The notes under the pieces are model-generated. The model did no database searches. It saw only the letters and a program-made list of their open reading frames with translations, and was not told the DNA's origin. Source: Candidatus Aminicenantota bacterium (GTDB lineage: Bacteria; Acidobacteriota; Aminicenantia; Aminicenantales; UBA8522). Taken from it: a DNA stretch of 41,300 nt. The DNA is taken from the NCBI GenBank assembly GCA_017886205.1, contig JAFNEO010000033.1, positions 1 through 41,300 on the forward strand, written 5' to 3'. Below are positions 17,168 to 24,748 of the stretch, piece after piece. Position 1 is the first letter of the stretch. The number at the start of each line of letters is the position of its first letter. A program made the position numbers and the translations under genes.

Positions 17168-17656
17168 ATGTTCGGATCATCGCAGCAACGGCAGGCCAAA
17201 AAGCTCATGAAAAAAGCGGTGGTTCAAGCCTACCTGGGAATGAGGAAAAATCACGGCGGGCCATTCGGCGCGGTGATTGCCAGAAACGGCGAGGTCATCG
17301 CCAAGGCCCACAACATGGTTCTCAAGACCTACGACCCGACGGCCCACGCCGAAGTCGTCGCCATCCGTCGTGCCGCTTCGAAGCTCAAGAGGTTCGACCT
17401 CTCTGACTGCGAAATCTATTCCACCTGCGAGCCCTGCCCGATGTGCCTGGCGGCCATGTATTGGGCCAGGATCCGGAGGGTTCATTACGGCTGTACGCGG
17501 AAGGATGCCGAGAAAATAGGCTTCCGGGACAGGCGCCTGTACGACTTGATCAAGAAACGAAAATCCCCCGCCGTGGAGAAGGTCAAGTTCGAGCGCCGAG
17601 AATGCCTGAAGCCGTTTGAGGAGTGGACCCGGAAAAAAGACAGAATTATCTACTGA
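17168..17656 (+). CDS. Guanine deaminase-like nucleoside/nucleobase deaminase
   Basis: The 162-residue product belongs to the cytidine/deoxycytidylate deaminase fold: HAE at 60-62 (zinc His and catalytic Glu) and PCPMC at 89-93 (two zinc Cys). The sequence around them, GGPFGAVI, DPTAHAEV and MCLAAMYWAR, is closest to the Bacillus GuaD type rather than tRNA adenosine deaminase TadA. It likely converts guanine to xanthine. The start is uncertain: ATG 17168 is only about ten bases from the predicted transcript start and lacks a ribosome-binding site, and ATG 17207 is an alternative that would trim the first helix. It converges with the M55 peptidase gene. Confidence 0.85.
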   Translation: MFGSSQQRQAKKLMKKAVVQAYLGMRKNHGGPFGAVIARNGEVIAKAHNMVLKTYDPTAHAEVVAIRRAASKLKRFDLSDCEIYSTCEPCPMCLAAMYWARIRRVHYGCTRKDAEKIGFRDRRLYDLIKKRKSPAVEKVKFERRECLKPFEEWTRKKDRIIY

Positions 17657-17703
17657 AGAATAACGTCCCGCCAAGTTGAGGAGAGGCGGCGACTGCGTCC
17701 GGC

Positions 17704-18603
17704 TCAGTTGTAAGATATCCCGGCCAGGCCGATCAGGGCGCGCAGGAGCTTAAACCCTTTGAGGTAATCATCCGAGGAAAATTCCACGGTCCGGGGATTT
17801 GTTCTCTTGGCCAGATAGATGAGAGTGGGTAGCTCGGCCTGGGCGCTGGTGTTGAGCTCGAGCTCGAACTTGAACGGAGGGTTGAGCCGGAAGGCCGTGA
17901 CCTGACCTTTCTTTTGGAGCGCCTCCCTGGCGCCTTCCCTGAGGCGTTTTCTGGCCTCGTCCAGGGGCAGGTTCTTGGCCGCGTATCGGCCCTGGGCTTC
18001 CTTGACGGCCACGGTGACCAGCGCATCGCCCAGGATGGACTTGGCCTGGACGCAGGTCTCGGTGTCTCCGGTCAGCATGATAACGGGCACATTGAAATAG
18101 CCGGCGATCGCGGCGTTGAGCCCAAGCTCGGGCATCTCCTGACCGTTGACGCGGATGGCCCGAACAACGCCTCCGGAGATGGTGTGGTCCAGGACCGCCG
18201 AGGCCGTCCCGGCGCGGGCATGATAGCCGACGAAAACGCAGGCCTCGAAGGAGCCGTCGATCCCCTGCATCATGGAGAGCGGCTTGGGAGTGCCGGATAT
18301 CAAGCTGGCCCGGGGGTCGAGCGCATCGGCGACGATGTTCCGCATGCTCCCATGAGAATCGTTGACCACGACCTCCGCGGCTCCGGCCTCAAACAGGCCG
18401 GCGATGACGGCGTTGACGTCCTCGGCCATCCATTTCCGGGCCGGGCCGTACTCCGGAGATTCGGATGAGGTCTGGTTCCCGTGGACGACCCCCCAGATGC
18501 CTTCCATATCTACAGAAATGTAGACCTTGGGGCCGGTCTTCTCAGCCGCCTGGGCCACGCTCAGAAGAATGATGACGACGACAGCCACGAATATTCTTTT
18601 CAT
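17704..18603 (-). CDS. M55 family D-aminopeptidase, secreted (DppA-like)
   Basis: The mature part matches the DppA D-aminopeptidase family: SVDMEG at 30-35 with metal-binding Asp32 and Glu34, then VNDSHGSM, GYHARAG and LDHTISG supplying the metal His residues. Unlike Bacillus DppA, this 299-residue version has a clear signal peptide (1-20), so it should act outside the cytoplasm on D-amino-acid-containing peptides such as peptidoglycan fragments. AAAGGAG precedes ATG 18603. It lies 20 bases after the formate-THF ligase stop, probably in one transcript, although the two have no obvious shared pathway. Confidence 0.9.
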   Translation of the reverse strand: MKRIFVAVVVIILLSVAQAAEKTGPKVYISVDMEGIWGVVHGNQTSSESPEYGPARKWMAEDVNAVIAGLFEAGAAEVVVNDSHGSMRNIVADALDPRASLISGTPKPLSMMQGIDGSFEACVFVGYHARAGTASAVLDHTISGGVVRAIRVNGQEMPELGLNAAIAGYFNVPVIMLTGDTETCVQAKSILGDALVTVAVKEAQGRYAAKNLPLDEARKRLREGAREALQKKGQVTAFRLNPPFKFELELNTSAQAELPTLIYLAKRTNPRTVEFSSDDYLKGFKLLRALIGLAGISYN

Positions 18604-18623
18604 AGACGACTCCTTTCTCCGAT

Positions 18624-20297
18624 TCAGGACAGTCCGACGATCTCGCCGTCGTCGGTCACGTCCACCTTTTCGGCCGCCGGCGTGCTGGGCAGGCCGGGCA
18701 TGGTCATGATGTCGCCGCAGCACACGACGACAAAGCCGGCTCCGGCGCTCAGCGAGGCATCGGTCACGATCAGGGTGAACCCCTGCGGACGTCCCAGCGC
18801 CTCGTCGTCGGCGGACAGCGAATACTGGGTCTTGGCGATGCAGACGGGGAGCTTTCCGAAGCCGTCCTCTTCCATCCGTAAGATCTTCCGCCTAACCTTC
18901 CCTTCCATGGCGATGCCGGCGGCGCCATAGATTTTCTTGGCGACCGTCTCGATCTTGCCGATGAGCGGCAGGTCGAGAGGATAGAGAAACTGAAAATGCG
19001 CTGTCTCCTGGTCGATGGCCAACAGCACTTCCCGGGCGAGTTCCACTCCTCCCCCGCCGCCCTGTCCATGGACGTCACTCAAGGCCGCGCGCACCTTCTT
19101 CCCCCGGCAGAGGTCGAGGAATCGGCTCACTTCTTCAGCGCTGTCGCCGGGGAACTTGTTGAGCGCGACAACGAAGGGGACGCCGTAGAGCGCCATGTTA
19201 TCCATGTGTTTTTCCAGGTTGGAAAATCCTTTTTCGACCGCCTCGGCGTTCTCGGCCTTGACGTCCTTCAAATTCACGCCGCCGTGGAGCTTGAGCGCCC
19301 GGAGAGTGGCCACGAGGACGCAGGCGTCCGGCGGCGGGATGTGCCCGGTCCGGACGACGATGTCGAAAAACTTTTCCGCACCCAGGTCGGAGGCGAACCC
19401 GGTTTCCGTCACCACGAAGTCGGCCAGGCTCAGGGCCAGCCGGGTGGCGATGACAGAGTTCGTGCCGTGGGCGATGTTGGCGAACGGCCCGCCGTGGACG
19501 AGCGCCGGCGTCCCCTCCAGAGTCTGGACGAGGTTGGGCTTCATGGCGTCCTTGAGGAGGGCGGCCATGGCGCCCTCGGCTTTGATCTGACGGGCGAACA
19601 CCGGCTTCCCGTCCGAGCCTGAGCCAATGACGATGCGGCCCAGCCTCTCCTTGAGCTCCTTCAGGTCGGCCGAGAGGCAGAGGATGGCCATGACCTCGGA
19701 GGCGGCGGTGATGTCGAACCCGGTCTCCCGGGCGATCCCGCGCAGGGGGCCGCCGATGCCGACCACGACCTCACGCAGCACCCGATCATCCATGTCCATA
19801 ACCCTCTTCCAGGTTATTGTCCGGCAATCGATCAGGCCGCAGACGCCGTCAAAGTGGAGGCGGTTGTCAACCATGGCCGCCAGCAGGTTGTGGGCCGCGG
19901 TCACGGCGTGCATGTCGCCGGTGAAATGGAGGTTGATGTCGTCGCGCGGAGCGATCTGGGCCAGGCCGCCGCCCGTCGCACCGCCCTTGAGGCCGAAAAC
20001 CGGGCCGAGCGAGGGCTCGCGGATTGCGGCGATGGCCTTTTTCTGGAGATGGCCGAAGGCGTCGGCCAGGCCGATGGCTGTCGTCGTCTTCCCTTCGCCC
20101 GCCGGCGTCGGCGTCATGGCCGTGACCATGATCAGCTTCCCTCTCTTGGGGAGCTCCTTCACCGGCTGGGGCCAGAGAATCTTGGCCTTATAGGGCCCGT
20201 ATTTTTCCAGGTATCGGGGCGGGATGCCCGCCCGTTCGGCGATTTCCTCGATGGGTTTTATGGCGTATCCCTTGGCGATTTCTCTATCGTCCGGCAT
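18624..20297 (-). CDS. fhs: Formate--tetrahydrofolate ligase
   Basis: The 557-residue enzyme shows the family P-loop TPAGEGKTT at 64-72, EPSLGPVFGLKGGA and NLHFTGDMHA, and the usual length of about 555. It makes 10-formyl-tetrahydrofolate from formate, THF and ATP, feeding purine synthesis or, in acetogens, the methyl branch of the Wood-Ljungdahl pathway; no other pathway gene is in the window. GGAGG sits five bases before ATG 20297; an in-frame GTG two codons earlier would leave no spacer. It is followed by the M55 peptidase gene. Confidence 0.97.
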   Translation of the reverse strand: MPDDREIAKGYAIKPIEEIAERAGIPPRYLEKYGPYKAKILWPQPVKELPKRGKLIMVTAMTPTPAGEGKTTTAIGLADAFGHLQKKAIAAIREPSLGPVFGLKGGATGGGLAQIAPRDDINLHFTGDMHAVTAAHNLLAAMVDNRLHFDGVCGLIDCRTITWKRVMDMDDRVLREVVVGIGGPLRGIARETGFDITAASEVMAILCLSADLKELKERLGRIVIGSGSDGKPVFARQIKAEGAMAALLKDAMKPNLVQTLEGTPALVHGGPFANIAHGTNSVIATRLALSLADFVVTETGFASDLGAEKFFDIVVRTGHIPPPDACVLVATLRALKLHGGVNLKDVKAENAEAVEKGFSNLEKHMDNMALYGVPFVVALNKFPGDSAEEVSRFLDLCRGKKVRAALSDVHGQGGGGGVELAREVLLAIDQETAHFQFLYPLDLPLIGKIETVAKKIYGAAGIAMEGKVRRKILRMEEDGFGKLPVCIAKTQYSLSADDEALGRPQGFTLIVTDASLSAGAGFVVVCCGDIMTMPGLPSTPAAEKVDVTDDGEIVGLS

Positions 20298-20340
20298 TGT
20301 CACCTCCGTAATACGAGTTTAGTGAATTGGGGACACAATA

Positions 20341-20832
20341 TCAATTTCCGAATTATCGAAGTAAGCATCTCCCACTATGTGATGAACATAATAAACAACT
20401 TGGGAATGTTAGCGCTCCCGCTCAGGTTTTTAACGCCGTGAAGGCTCGGGTATGGGACTCGTCAGCCCGCTCGTTTCCCCAGCGAGGAATGTCGTTGCGA
20501 GGAACCCGGTGACGAAGCAATCTCCACGGGATCGCCACGGCGTCTTCGGGGCCTCGCGACGCCCGCTTAGTCGTCCACGGACTTCCTCACCCACACCCTT
20601 CGCCGACCTTTGGCGGAGACACTAACCTGCTTCATGGCCGCCCTTAATTCTCTAAGGGCGGAAGGTGGGTTTAATAAACTAAGAACAGAGTCAAAAAAAG
20701 TGTTTCCGTTAAGGACGCCCTCGAAAAACGCCTCGGGAAGGCTAAACCTTCGAGGTCGCTTCTCCATTCCCAAGTTGTTCATCACATAGATGGAGATGCT
20801 TCAATTATCGAACCAATAAATTAGGAAATTGA
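20341..20832 (+). mobile_element. MITE-like modular palindromic repeat, copy B
   Basis: Inverted ends of about 68 bases flank the element: TCAATTTCC (20341), AGCATCTCC (20364), CTATGTGATGAAC (20375) and AACTTGGGAATG (20397) recur in reverse order and complement at 20824, 20792, 20777 and 20765. The interior has a GTCGTTGCGAGGAAC module (20491-20610) also found in copy C, and a 95-base stem structure, CGGAGACACT (20614-20623) with AGTGTTTCCG (20699-20708), enclosing hairpin CCGCCCTTA (20638-20646) with TAAGGGCGG (20653-20661). No transposase is present. Confidence 0.7.
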
Positions 20833-20868
20833 TTTGGCGTCCACATTTTATATCAAGTTCATAAGGAC

Positions 20869-20979
20869 TGAGAATGGGTGGCATGGCGCCAGTCCCCGCC
20901 CGCCCGCAGCCGATGGTGGCGGGTGGGCGGGTCTTAGGCGAGGACGGACGGGGACGCGCCATGACAGGATCCATTCTCA
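20869..20979. repeat. Large nested hairpin downstream of radC
   Basis: Three successive stems pair across this span: TGAGAATGG (20869-20877) with CCATTCTCA (20971-20979), CATGGCGC (20882-20889) with GCGCCATG (20956-20963), and GTCCCCG (20892-20898) with CGGGGAC (20949-20955). A further inner stem is CCCGCCC (20899-20905) with GGGCGGG (20925-20931). It lies 12 bases past the radC stop and could stop transcription or be another mobile hairpin. Confidence 0.6.
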
Positions 20980-20991
20980 ATTATGGTCCGA

Positions 20992-21726
20992 TCAGCCGGA
21001 GTGCAAAAAGGCGAACTCGTATTCCTCGATCAGCCCGTGATCAGAGAAGCTGAAAAAGCAATTGCTGCCGATGATGATGTGGTCCAAGACCTTGAGCTGC
21101 ATGAGCTTGGCCGCGAAGACGAGGTCCCGGGTGATCTCCTTGTCGCAGGGCGAGGGCTCAGGGTCCCCGGAGGGATGGTTGTGGACGAAGATCAGTGACG
21201 AAGCCTCATACCGGAGAGCGTCCTTGATGATCTCCCGGGGATAGACCGCGCTGGAGTCGACCGTCCCCTCGAAGAGCGTCTTCTCTTCGAGGATTTGGTT
21301 CTTGGCGTCTAAAAACAGCACCTTGAAATTCTCTCTCTTCAGGTCGCGGAGCGCGTGATAGAGATAATCAAAGACCTCCCGTGAGGAGCGGCAGTACGGC
21401 CGACTCATCATCCGGTCCCGCAGAAAACGGCGCGAGACCTCGTGGACGAACTTCAGGCCGAAGACATTGTGCGGACCGATCCCCCTGATCTTCTGGAGGT
21501 CGAGAGGGCTGGCTTCGAGGACTCCGCCCAACGTTTTGAATTCCCGGAGGGCCTTCTTGGCCGGCTCTTTGCAGTCCGTCCGCGGGGTCCCGATGGTCAG
21601 CAAAAGCTCGATGATCTCATAGTCCAGGAACCCGTCGAGTCCGCCCTTGATAAACTTCTCCCGGAGGCGCTGCCGGTGGCCCAGCGGTTCCTCGGGAGAC
21701 GGCTGGCGGTCCTTTTTGTTGTTCAT
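20992..21726 (-). CDS. radC: RadC-family (UPF0758) JAMM-domain protein
   Basis: The 244-residue protein has an N-terminal helix-hairpin-helix segment (KIRGIGPHN near 79-87) and a C-terminal JAMM/MPN metal site, HNHPSGDPEPSPCD, with His182, His184 and Asp195. This is the standard RadC length. Despite the name, a DNA-repair role is doubtful in the literature and the biochemical activity is unknown. ATG 21726 is preferred to an upstream start that would run into the preceding gene. GCGAGG lies just ahead. It follows the URO-D-family gene by 55 bases on the same strand. Confidence 0.9.
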   Translation of the reverse strand: MNNKKDRQPSPEEPLGHRQRLREKFIKGGLDGFLDYEIIELLLTIGTPRTDCKEPAKKALREFKTLGGVLEASPLDLQKIRGIGPHNVFGLKFVHEVSRRFLRDRMMSRPYCRSSREVFDYLYHALRDLKRENFKVLFLDAKNQILEEKTLFEGTVDSSAVYPREIIKDALRYEASSLIFVHNHPSGDPEPSPCDKEITRDLVFAAKLMQLKVLDHIIIGSNCFFSFSDHGLIEEYEFAFLHSG

Positions 21727-21781
21727 GGCCTCGCCTATGATTGGACGAACGGACGGCCAGAAATTTCGCAGAAGCGACTGC

Positions 21782-22810
21782 CTAGTTGCCGCCGGCGGTT
21801 CTAAGCGCCTCGCGGACGGCGATGACCTTTTCCGGAGAGATGTCATAGGGCAGGATGCCCGTGCCCATGAGGAAACGGGGATGCCGGCGCCCGCTGGCCA
21901 GGACTTCGCCGACCTTATCGCGGATTTCTATCTCCGGCCGCGTCATCAGGAACAGGGGATCAAGGTTCGCCCGGAGCAGAACAGACTCTTTTTTTAGACG
22001 CTCGACAAAAAAAGAAAGGTCGGCCTTATAATCGCACAGGACATTGTCAGTCCCCGTTTCGAGAATCTCTTTTAATAACACTGCCGTATCGCCCCCCATG
22101 ATATAGGGAACAGGCCTCAGGCCCAGCTTCTTGCGGAAATACCCGACGACTCGGGCAGTGGGGCTGAGGATGATTCTCCGATAGAGCTCGGGATAAGTCA
22201 TCGGCGGAGAGGCGTGGGAATCGAAGAGGATGACTCCGAGGCCGCGCTCCACGAACGCTCGTCCATAGGATTTCGCAATCTCCGCGCAGAACGCCAGGAG
22301 CTCTCCCACCCAGCCCGGCTGATCGAGCATGGCCATCAATATCTGCTCCGGACCGACGAGCTCGCAGGCGATCGAGAACGGGGCGCTCAACGCCCCCCGG
22401 ACGATCATTTCGCCTCCGAACCGCTCTTGAATCCGACGGCCAACCTCGAGATGGAGCGGCATCCGGCCGGATCTCAAAGGATCGGGAAGGCTCAGCCGGG
22501 AAATATCCTCACCCACTCGGATGACGCGGCCCCTAACCGCCGGCACATCATTGGAATCGGGATACTGGACTTCGCATCCCGCCGCCTCGGCTTCGACATT
22601 ATAGACATCACAGCCCATGACGAGCAGGTCCGGTTCATAGATTTCCACTTCCCGGAGGATCGCCTTCTCAAAGAGGTCGGCGTCCCGGCACATCGCCGCA
22701 GGTTTCACCCCGATGAGAGCGGCTTTGTGCTCATAGACGGCCGGGCAGAACGGTGTCCGGTCCACCGGCTTTCCTTCTAATAAGTTTTGAATCCTCTGAC
22801 GCGGAGTCAT
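21782..22810 (-). CDS. Uroporphyrinogen decarboxylase-family protein
   Basis: The roughly 342-residue product begins TPRQRIQNLLEGKPVDRTPF, the typical opening of the URO-D/MtaA superfamily, and keeps the TIM-barrel landmarks (GALSAPFSIACELVG, FDSHASPP, GTGILPYDISPEKV). Members are either uroporphyrinogen decarboxylases in haem synthesis or zinc-dependent methyltransferases acting on corrinoid proteins. It lacks the FxR(Q)AGR start of true HemE, and no haem gene or corrinoid protein is nearby, so the substrate is open. The start at 22810 fits the family; a GTG at 22843 would add 11 residues. Neither has a strong ribosome-binding site. Confidence 0.8.
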   Translation of the reverse strand: MTPRQRIQNLLEGKPVDRTPFCPAVYEHKAALIGVKPAAMCRDADLFEKAILREVEIYEPDLLVMGCDVYNVEAEAAGCEVQYPDSNDVPAVRGRVIRVGEDISRLSLPDPLRSGRMPLHLEVGRRIQERFGGEMIVRGALSAPFSIACELVGPEQILMAMLDQPGWVGELLAFCAEIAKSYGRAFVERGLGVILFDSHASPPMTYPELYRRIILSPTARVVGYFRKKLGLRPVPYIMGGDTAVLLKEILETGTDNVLCDYKADLSFFVERLKKESVLLRANLDPLFLMTRPEIEIRDKVGEVLASGRRHPRFLMGTGILPYDISPEKVIAVREALRTAGGN

Positions 22811-22974
22811 CTTCCAGACGGGCACCGGCTGATTGATTAGCACACCCGTCGCCGGCTGTCAAAAGAGCACGCCGCAGACGGCCTGTCAATGCTGTGATAA
22901 TCCAATTTGTCGCCGGAAAGATCGGGTGGCGCGGCGATAGGGCTTTACTGTCTGGGAGAAGCTGGGCAAAGTTT

Positions 22975-23009
22975 CTTTACGTCCCGTAAAGAGAGTTTAC
23001 GCCGGTAAA
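22975..23009 (+). promoter_or_regulatory. Tandem TTTAC-GTAAA palindromes, putative enhancer sites
   Basis: CTTTACG-TCC-CGTAAAG (22975-22991) is perfect, and TTTAC-GCCG-GTAAA (22996-23009) repeats the half-site. Centres are about 20 bases, two helix turns, apart. They lie about 105-125 bases upstream of the predicted sigma-54 start, the usual place for an NtrC-type activator. The activator gene is not in this window. Confidence 0.6.
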
Positions 23010-23079
23010 AGCGATTCCCGCATCCATCCTCCTGACCCTTTCTATCTCATTCAATAAAAAAGACTTGCAGGCTGTATCC

Positions 23080-23095
23080 TGGCATAGAAATTGCT
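23080..23095 (+). promoter_or_regulatory. Sigma-54 (RpoN) promoter
   Basis: TGGCATAGAAATTGCT fits the -24/-12 consensus TGGCACG-N4-TTGCW at all but two bases, with the key GG (23081-23082) and GC (23093-23094) twelve bases apart. Transcription would begin near 23106, about 75 bases before the ECF sigma gene. The surrounding 22811-23181 stretch holds no credible coding region. Confidence 0.75.
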
Positions 23096-23181
23096 TATTA
23101 GTTCGGCAGACCAGCGGACGAGGTTTCAATCGAGCCGGGAATAACTCCTCGGCATCCGTTGTATAAAGGACGGGAGCGCCA

Positions 23182-23754
23182 ATGAGGCCAGATAATGGCA
23201 ACGAAAGAGACCTCATAACGAGAGCTAAGAAGGGAGACATGGACGCGTTCGAATCGCTGGTCAGGAAATACCAGAGGACAGTCTACGTCCTGTGCCACCA
23301 CATCACCGGCGCCCACCAGACAGCCGACGACCTCTCCCAGGACACTTTCATAAAAGCCTATCTGGCGCTCCCCCATTTCATCGACGGCCACGCCTTCTTT
23401 CCCTGGATCCGGAGGATCGCCCTCAACAACTGCTTCAACTACCTCAAGAAAAGAAAGAGGGAAAGGCCGCTGGCCGAGGAGGAGAAAGTGGCCCGCTACA
23501 ATTTCTTGTCCTCTCCGAATGAATCGCCTCCCGACCATGTCCAGAGGGAAGAGATGGAGAGAAAGTTCAAGGAGGCGTTCCGCGCTCTTCCGCCCGACCA
23601 GAAGGTCATCTTCTCTTTGCGGGCCTTTGAGAACCTGAGCTACCAGGAGATCGCTCAGGCGCTGCACATCCCGACCGGCACGGTCATGTCGCGGCTGAAC
23701 AGGGCCCGGAAAAGACTCAAGGTCCAGATGGCCGAATACCTGGGGAGGAGCTGA
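23182..23754 (+). CDS. ECF-type RNA polymerase sigma factor
   Basis: This 190-residue protein has region 2 (AFESLVRKYQRTVY... DDLSQDTFIKAYLAL, about 22-75) and region 4 (ALPPDQKVIFSLRAFENLSYQEIAQALHIPTGTVMSRLNRARKRL, about 132-180) of the RpoE/SigW ECF class. The helix-turn-helix in region 4 should bind the -35 of its target promoters. Its stop and the next start overlap (TGATG), the usual arrangement with a cognate anti-sigma. The gene sits behind a sigma-54-type promoter, which would make it the second tier of a sigma cascade. Target promoters are not known. Confidence 0.95.
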   Translation: MRPDNGNERDLITRAKKGDMDAFESLVRKYQRTVYVLCHHITGAHQTADDLSQDTFIKAYLALPHFIDGHAFFPWIRRIALNNCFNYLKKRKRERPLAEEEKVARYNFLSSPNESPPDHVQREEMERKFKEAFRALPPDQKVIFSLRAFENLSYQEIAQALHIPTGTVMSRLNRARKRLKVQMAEYLGRS

Positions 23755-24746
23755 TGCGACACCGCAAGCTTCAGGACCTCTTGAGTGCCTATCTGGACAA
23801 TGAGCTCCAGGGAAAGGAGAGGCGCCGAGTCGAGGAACATCTGCGGGCTTGCCGGGCCTGCCGGGAGGAATTCGAGCTCCTGAAGAAATTGGATGCCTTT
23901 GCCCGCTCGCTCTCTCCCGCTCCTCAGGAAGAACCATACTGGGAGGCGTTCCCGGCCAGAGTCAGGGCCGCCGTCAAACAGCGGCTTTATCCAGGCCGAG
24001 AAAAGGAGGCTGCCATGTTTAAAGATTCCTTCATCGTGGCCGAACGAAGCCTCGGGCGTTCCGCGATGGTCTTCCCGCTGTCGCTAGCCGCCCACCTCAT
24101 CATTGTTTCCCTGCTGGTTATCCTTCCGCTGATGAACACGGGCGATCTGCCCCGTGTCGAAGTCTATAGTGCCTTTCTCGCTCCCCCGCCCCCACCGCCT
24201 CCTCCACCCCCACCTCCGGCGAAAAAGCGCACGAGCTCCCAGGCCAAGACCAGGATCAAACCGGTCCAGGCACAGTCCAACATCGAGCCGGGGAAGCTCG
24301 TCGCTCCCGTCGAGATCCCGGAGGAGATCGCCGATGAGCAGGTCTCCGATTTCGGGGTCGAAGGCGGCGTCGAAGGAGGGGTGGAAGGCGGTGTCGTGGG
24401 CGGAGTGCTCGGAGGCGTCGTGGGCGGAGTGCTGGGAGGTGTCGTGGGCGAGGTCGAATCGCCCGTCCGGGCGATCGGCGAGATCAAGGAGCCGCGGCTG
24501 GTCAGGAAGGTCGAGCCCGTCTACCCAGAGATCGCCCGTCAGGCCCGGGTCGCGGGCACGGTCATCCTGGAGGCGACGACAGACATCTACGGCCGGGTGG
24601 CGACGGTCAAAGTGCTGCGCTCTATCCCGCTCCTCGACCAGTCGGCCATCGACGCCGTCCGGCAGTGGGTTTACGAGCCGATGATCATAAACGGCAAGCC
24701 GCGCGGCGTCATCTTTACGGTCACGGTCCGCTTCGAATTGAAATAG
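23754..24746 (+). CDS. Anti-sigma zinc-finger domain fused to TonB
   Basis: One 330-residue frame contains two normally separate proteins. Residues 1-50 form an anti-sigma zinc finger with His29, Cys33 and Cys36 (HLRACRAC). Residues 104-126 are a single transmembrane helix. A run of 12 prolines (144-155), a basic stretch, Gly-Val repeats (201-232) and a TonB C-terminal domain (about 246-330, with PVYPEIARQARVAGTV and VRQWVYEPM) follow. Both halves need the N-terminus inside, so the fusion is topologically sound. AAAGGAGG at 24002-24009 lies five bases before an in-frame ATG (24015, Met88), where acidobacterial-style TonB proteins begin, so a separate 243-residue TonB may also be made. It overlaps the ECF gene by one base. 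Confidence 0.9.
   Translation: MRHRKLQDLLSAYLDNELQGKERRRVEEHLRACRACREEFELLKKLDAFARSLSPAPQEEPYWEAFPARVRAAVKQRLYPGREKEAAMFKDSFIVAERSLGRSAMVFPLSLAAHLIIVSLLVILPLMNTGDLPRVEVYSAFLAPPPPPPPPPPPPAKKRTSSQAKTRIKPVQAQSNIEPGKLVAPVEIPEEIADEQVSDFGVEGGVEGGVEGGVVGGVLGGVVGGVLGGVVGEVESPVRAIGEIKEPRLVRKVEPVYPEIARQARVAGTVILEATTDIYGRVATVKVLRSIPLLDQSAIDAVRQWVYEPMIINGKPRGVIFTVTVRFELK
24393..24452 (+). repeat. 24-base tandem repeat in the TonB linker
   Basis: Two and a half copies of a 24-base unit (24393-24416, 24417-24440, 24441-24452) encode repeated VVGGVLGG. Weaker GVEGG repeats precede it. Such arrays can change length by slippage in whole codons, altering the periplasmic reach of TonB without breaking the frame. 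Confidence 0.7.
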
Positions 24747-24748
24747 GC

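Noticed and set aside
17668..17689. CCGCC/GGCGG hairpin between the deaminase and M55 genes
   Set aside because: The stem is only five pairs with a 12-base loop and no T-run, too weak to call.
20567..20785. Short minus-strand reading frame in repeat copy B
   Set aside because: It covers the stem-forming part of the element, and the related copies do not keep the frame.
24164..24487. Minus-strand frame rich in Thr-Pro and Gly opposite the TonB gene
   Set aside because: It is the antisense shadow of the proline run and Gly-Val repeats of the TonB linker.
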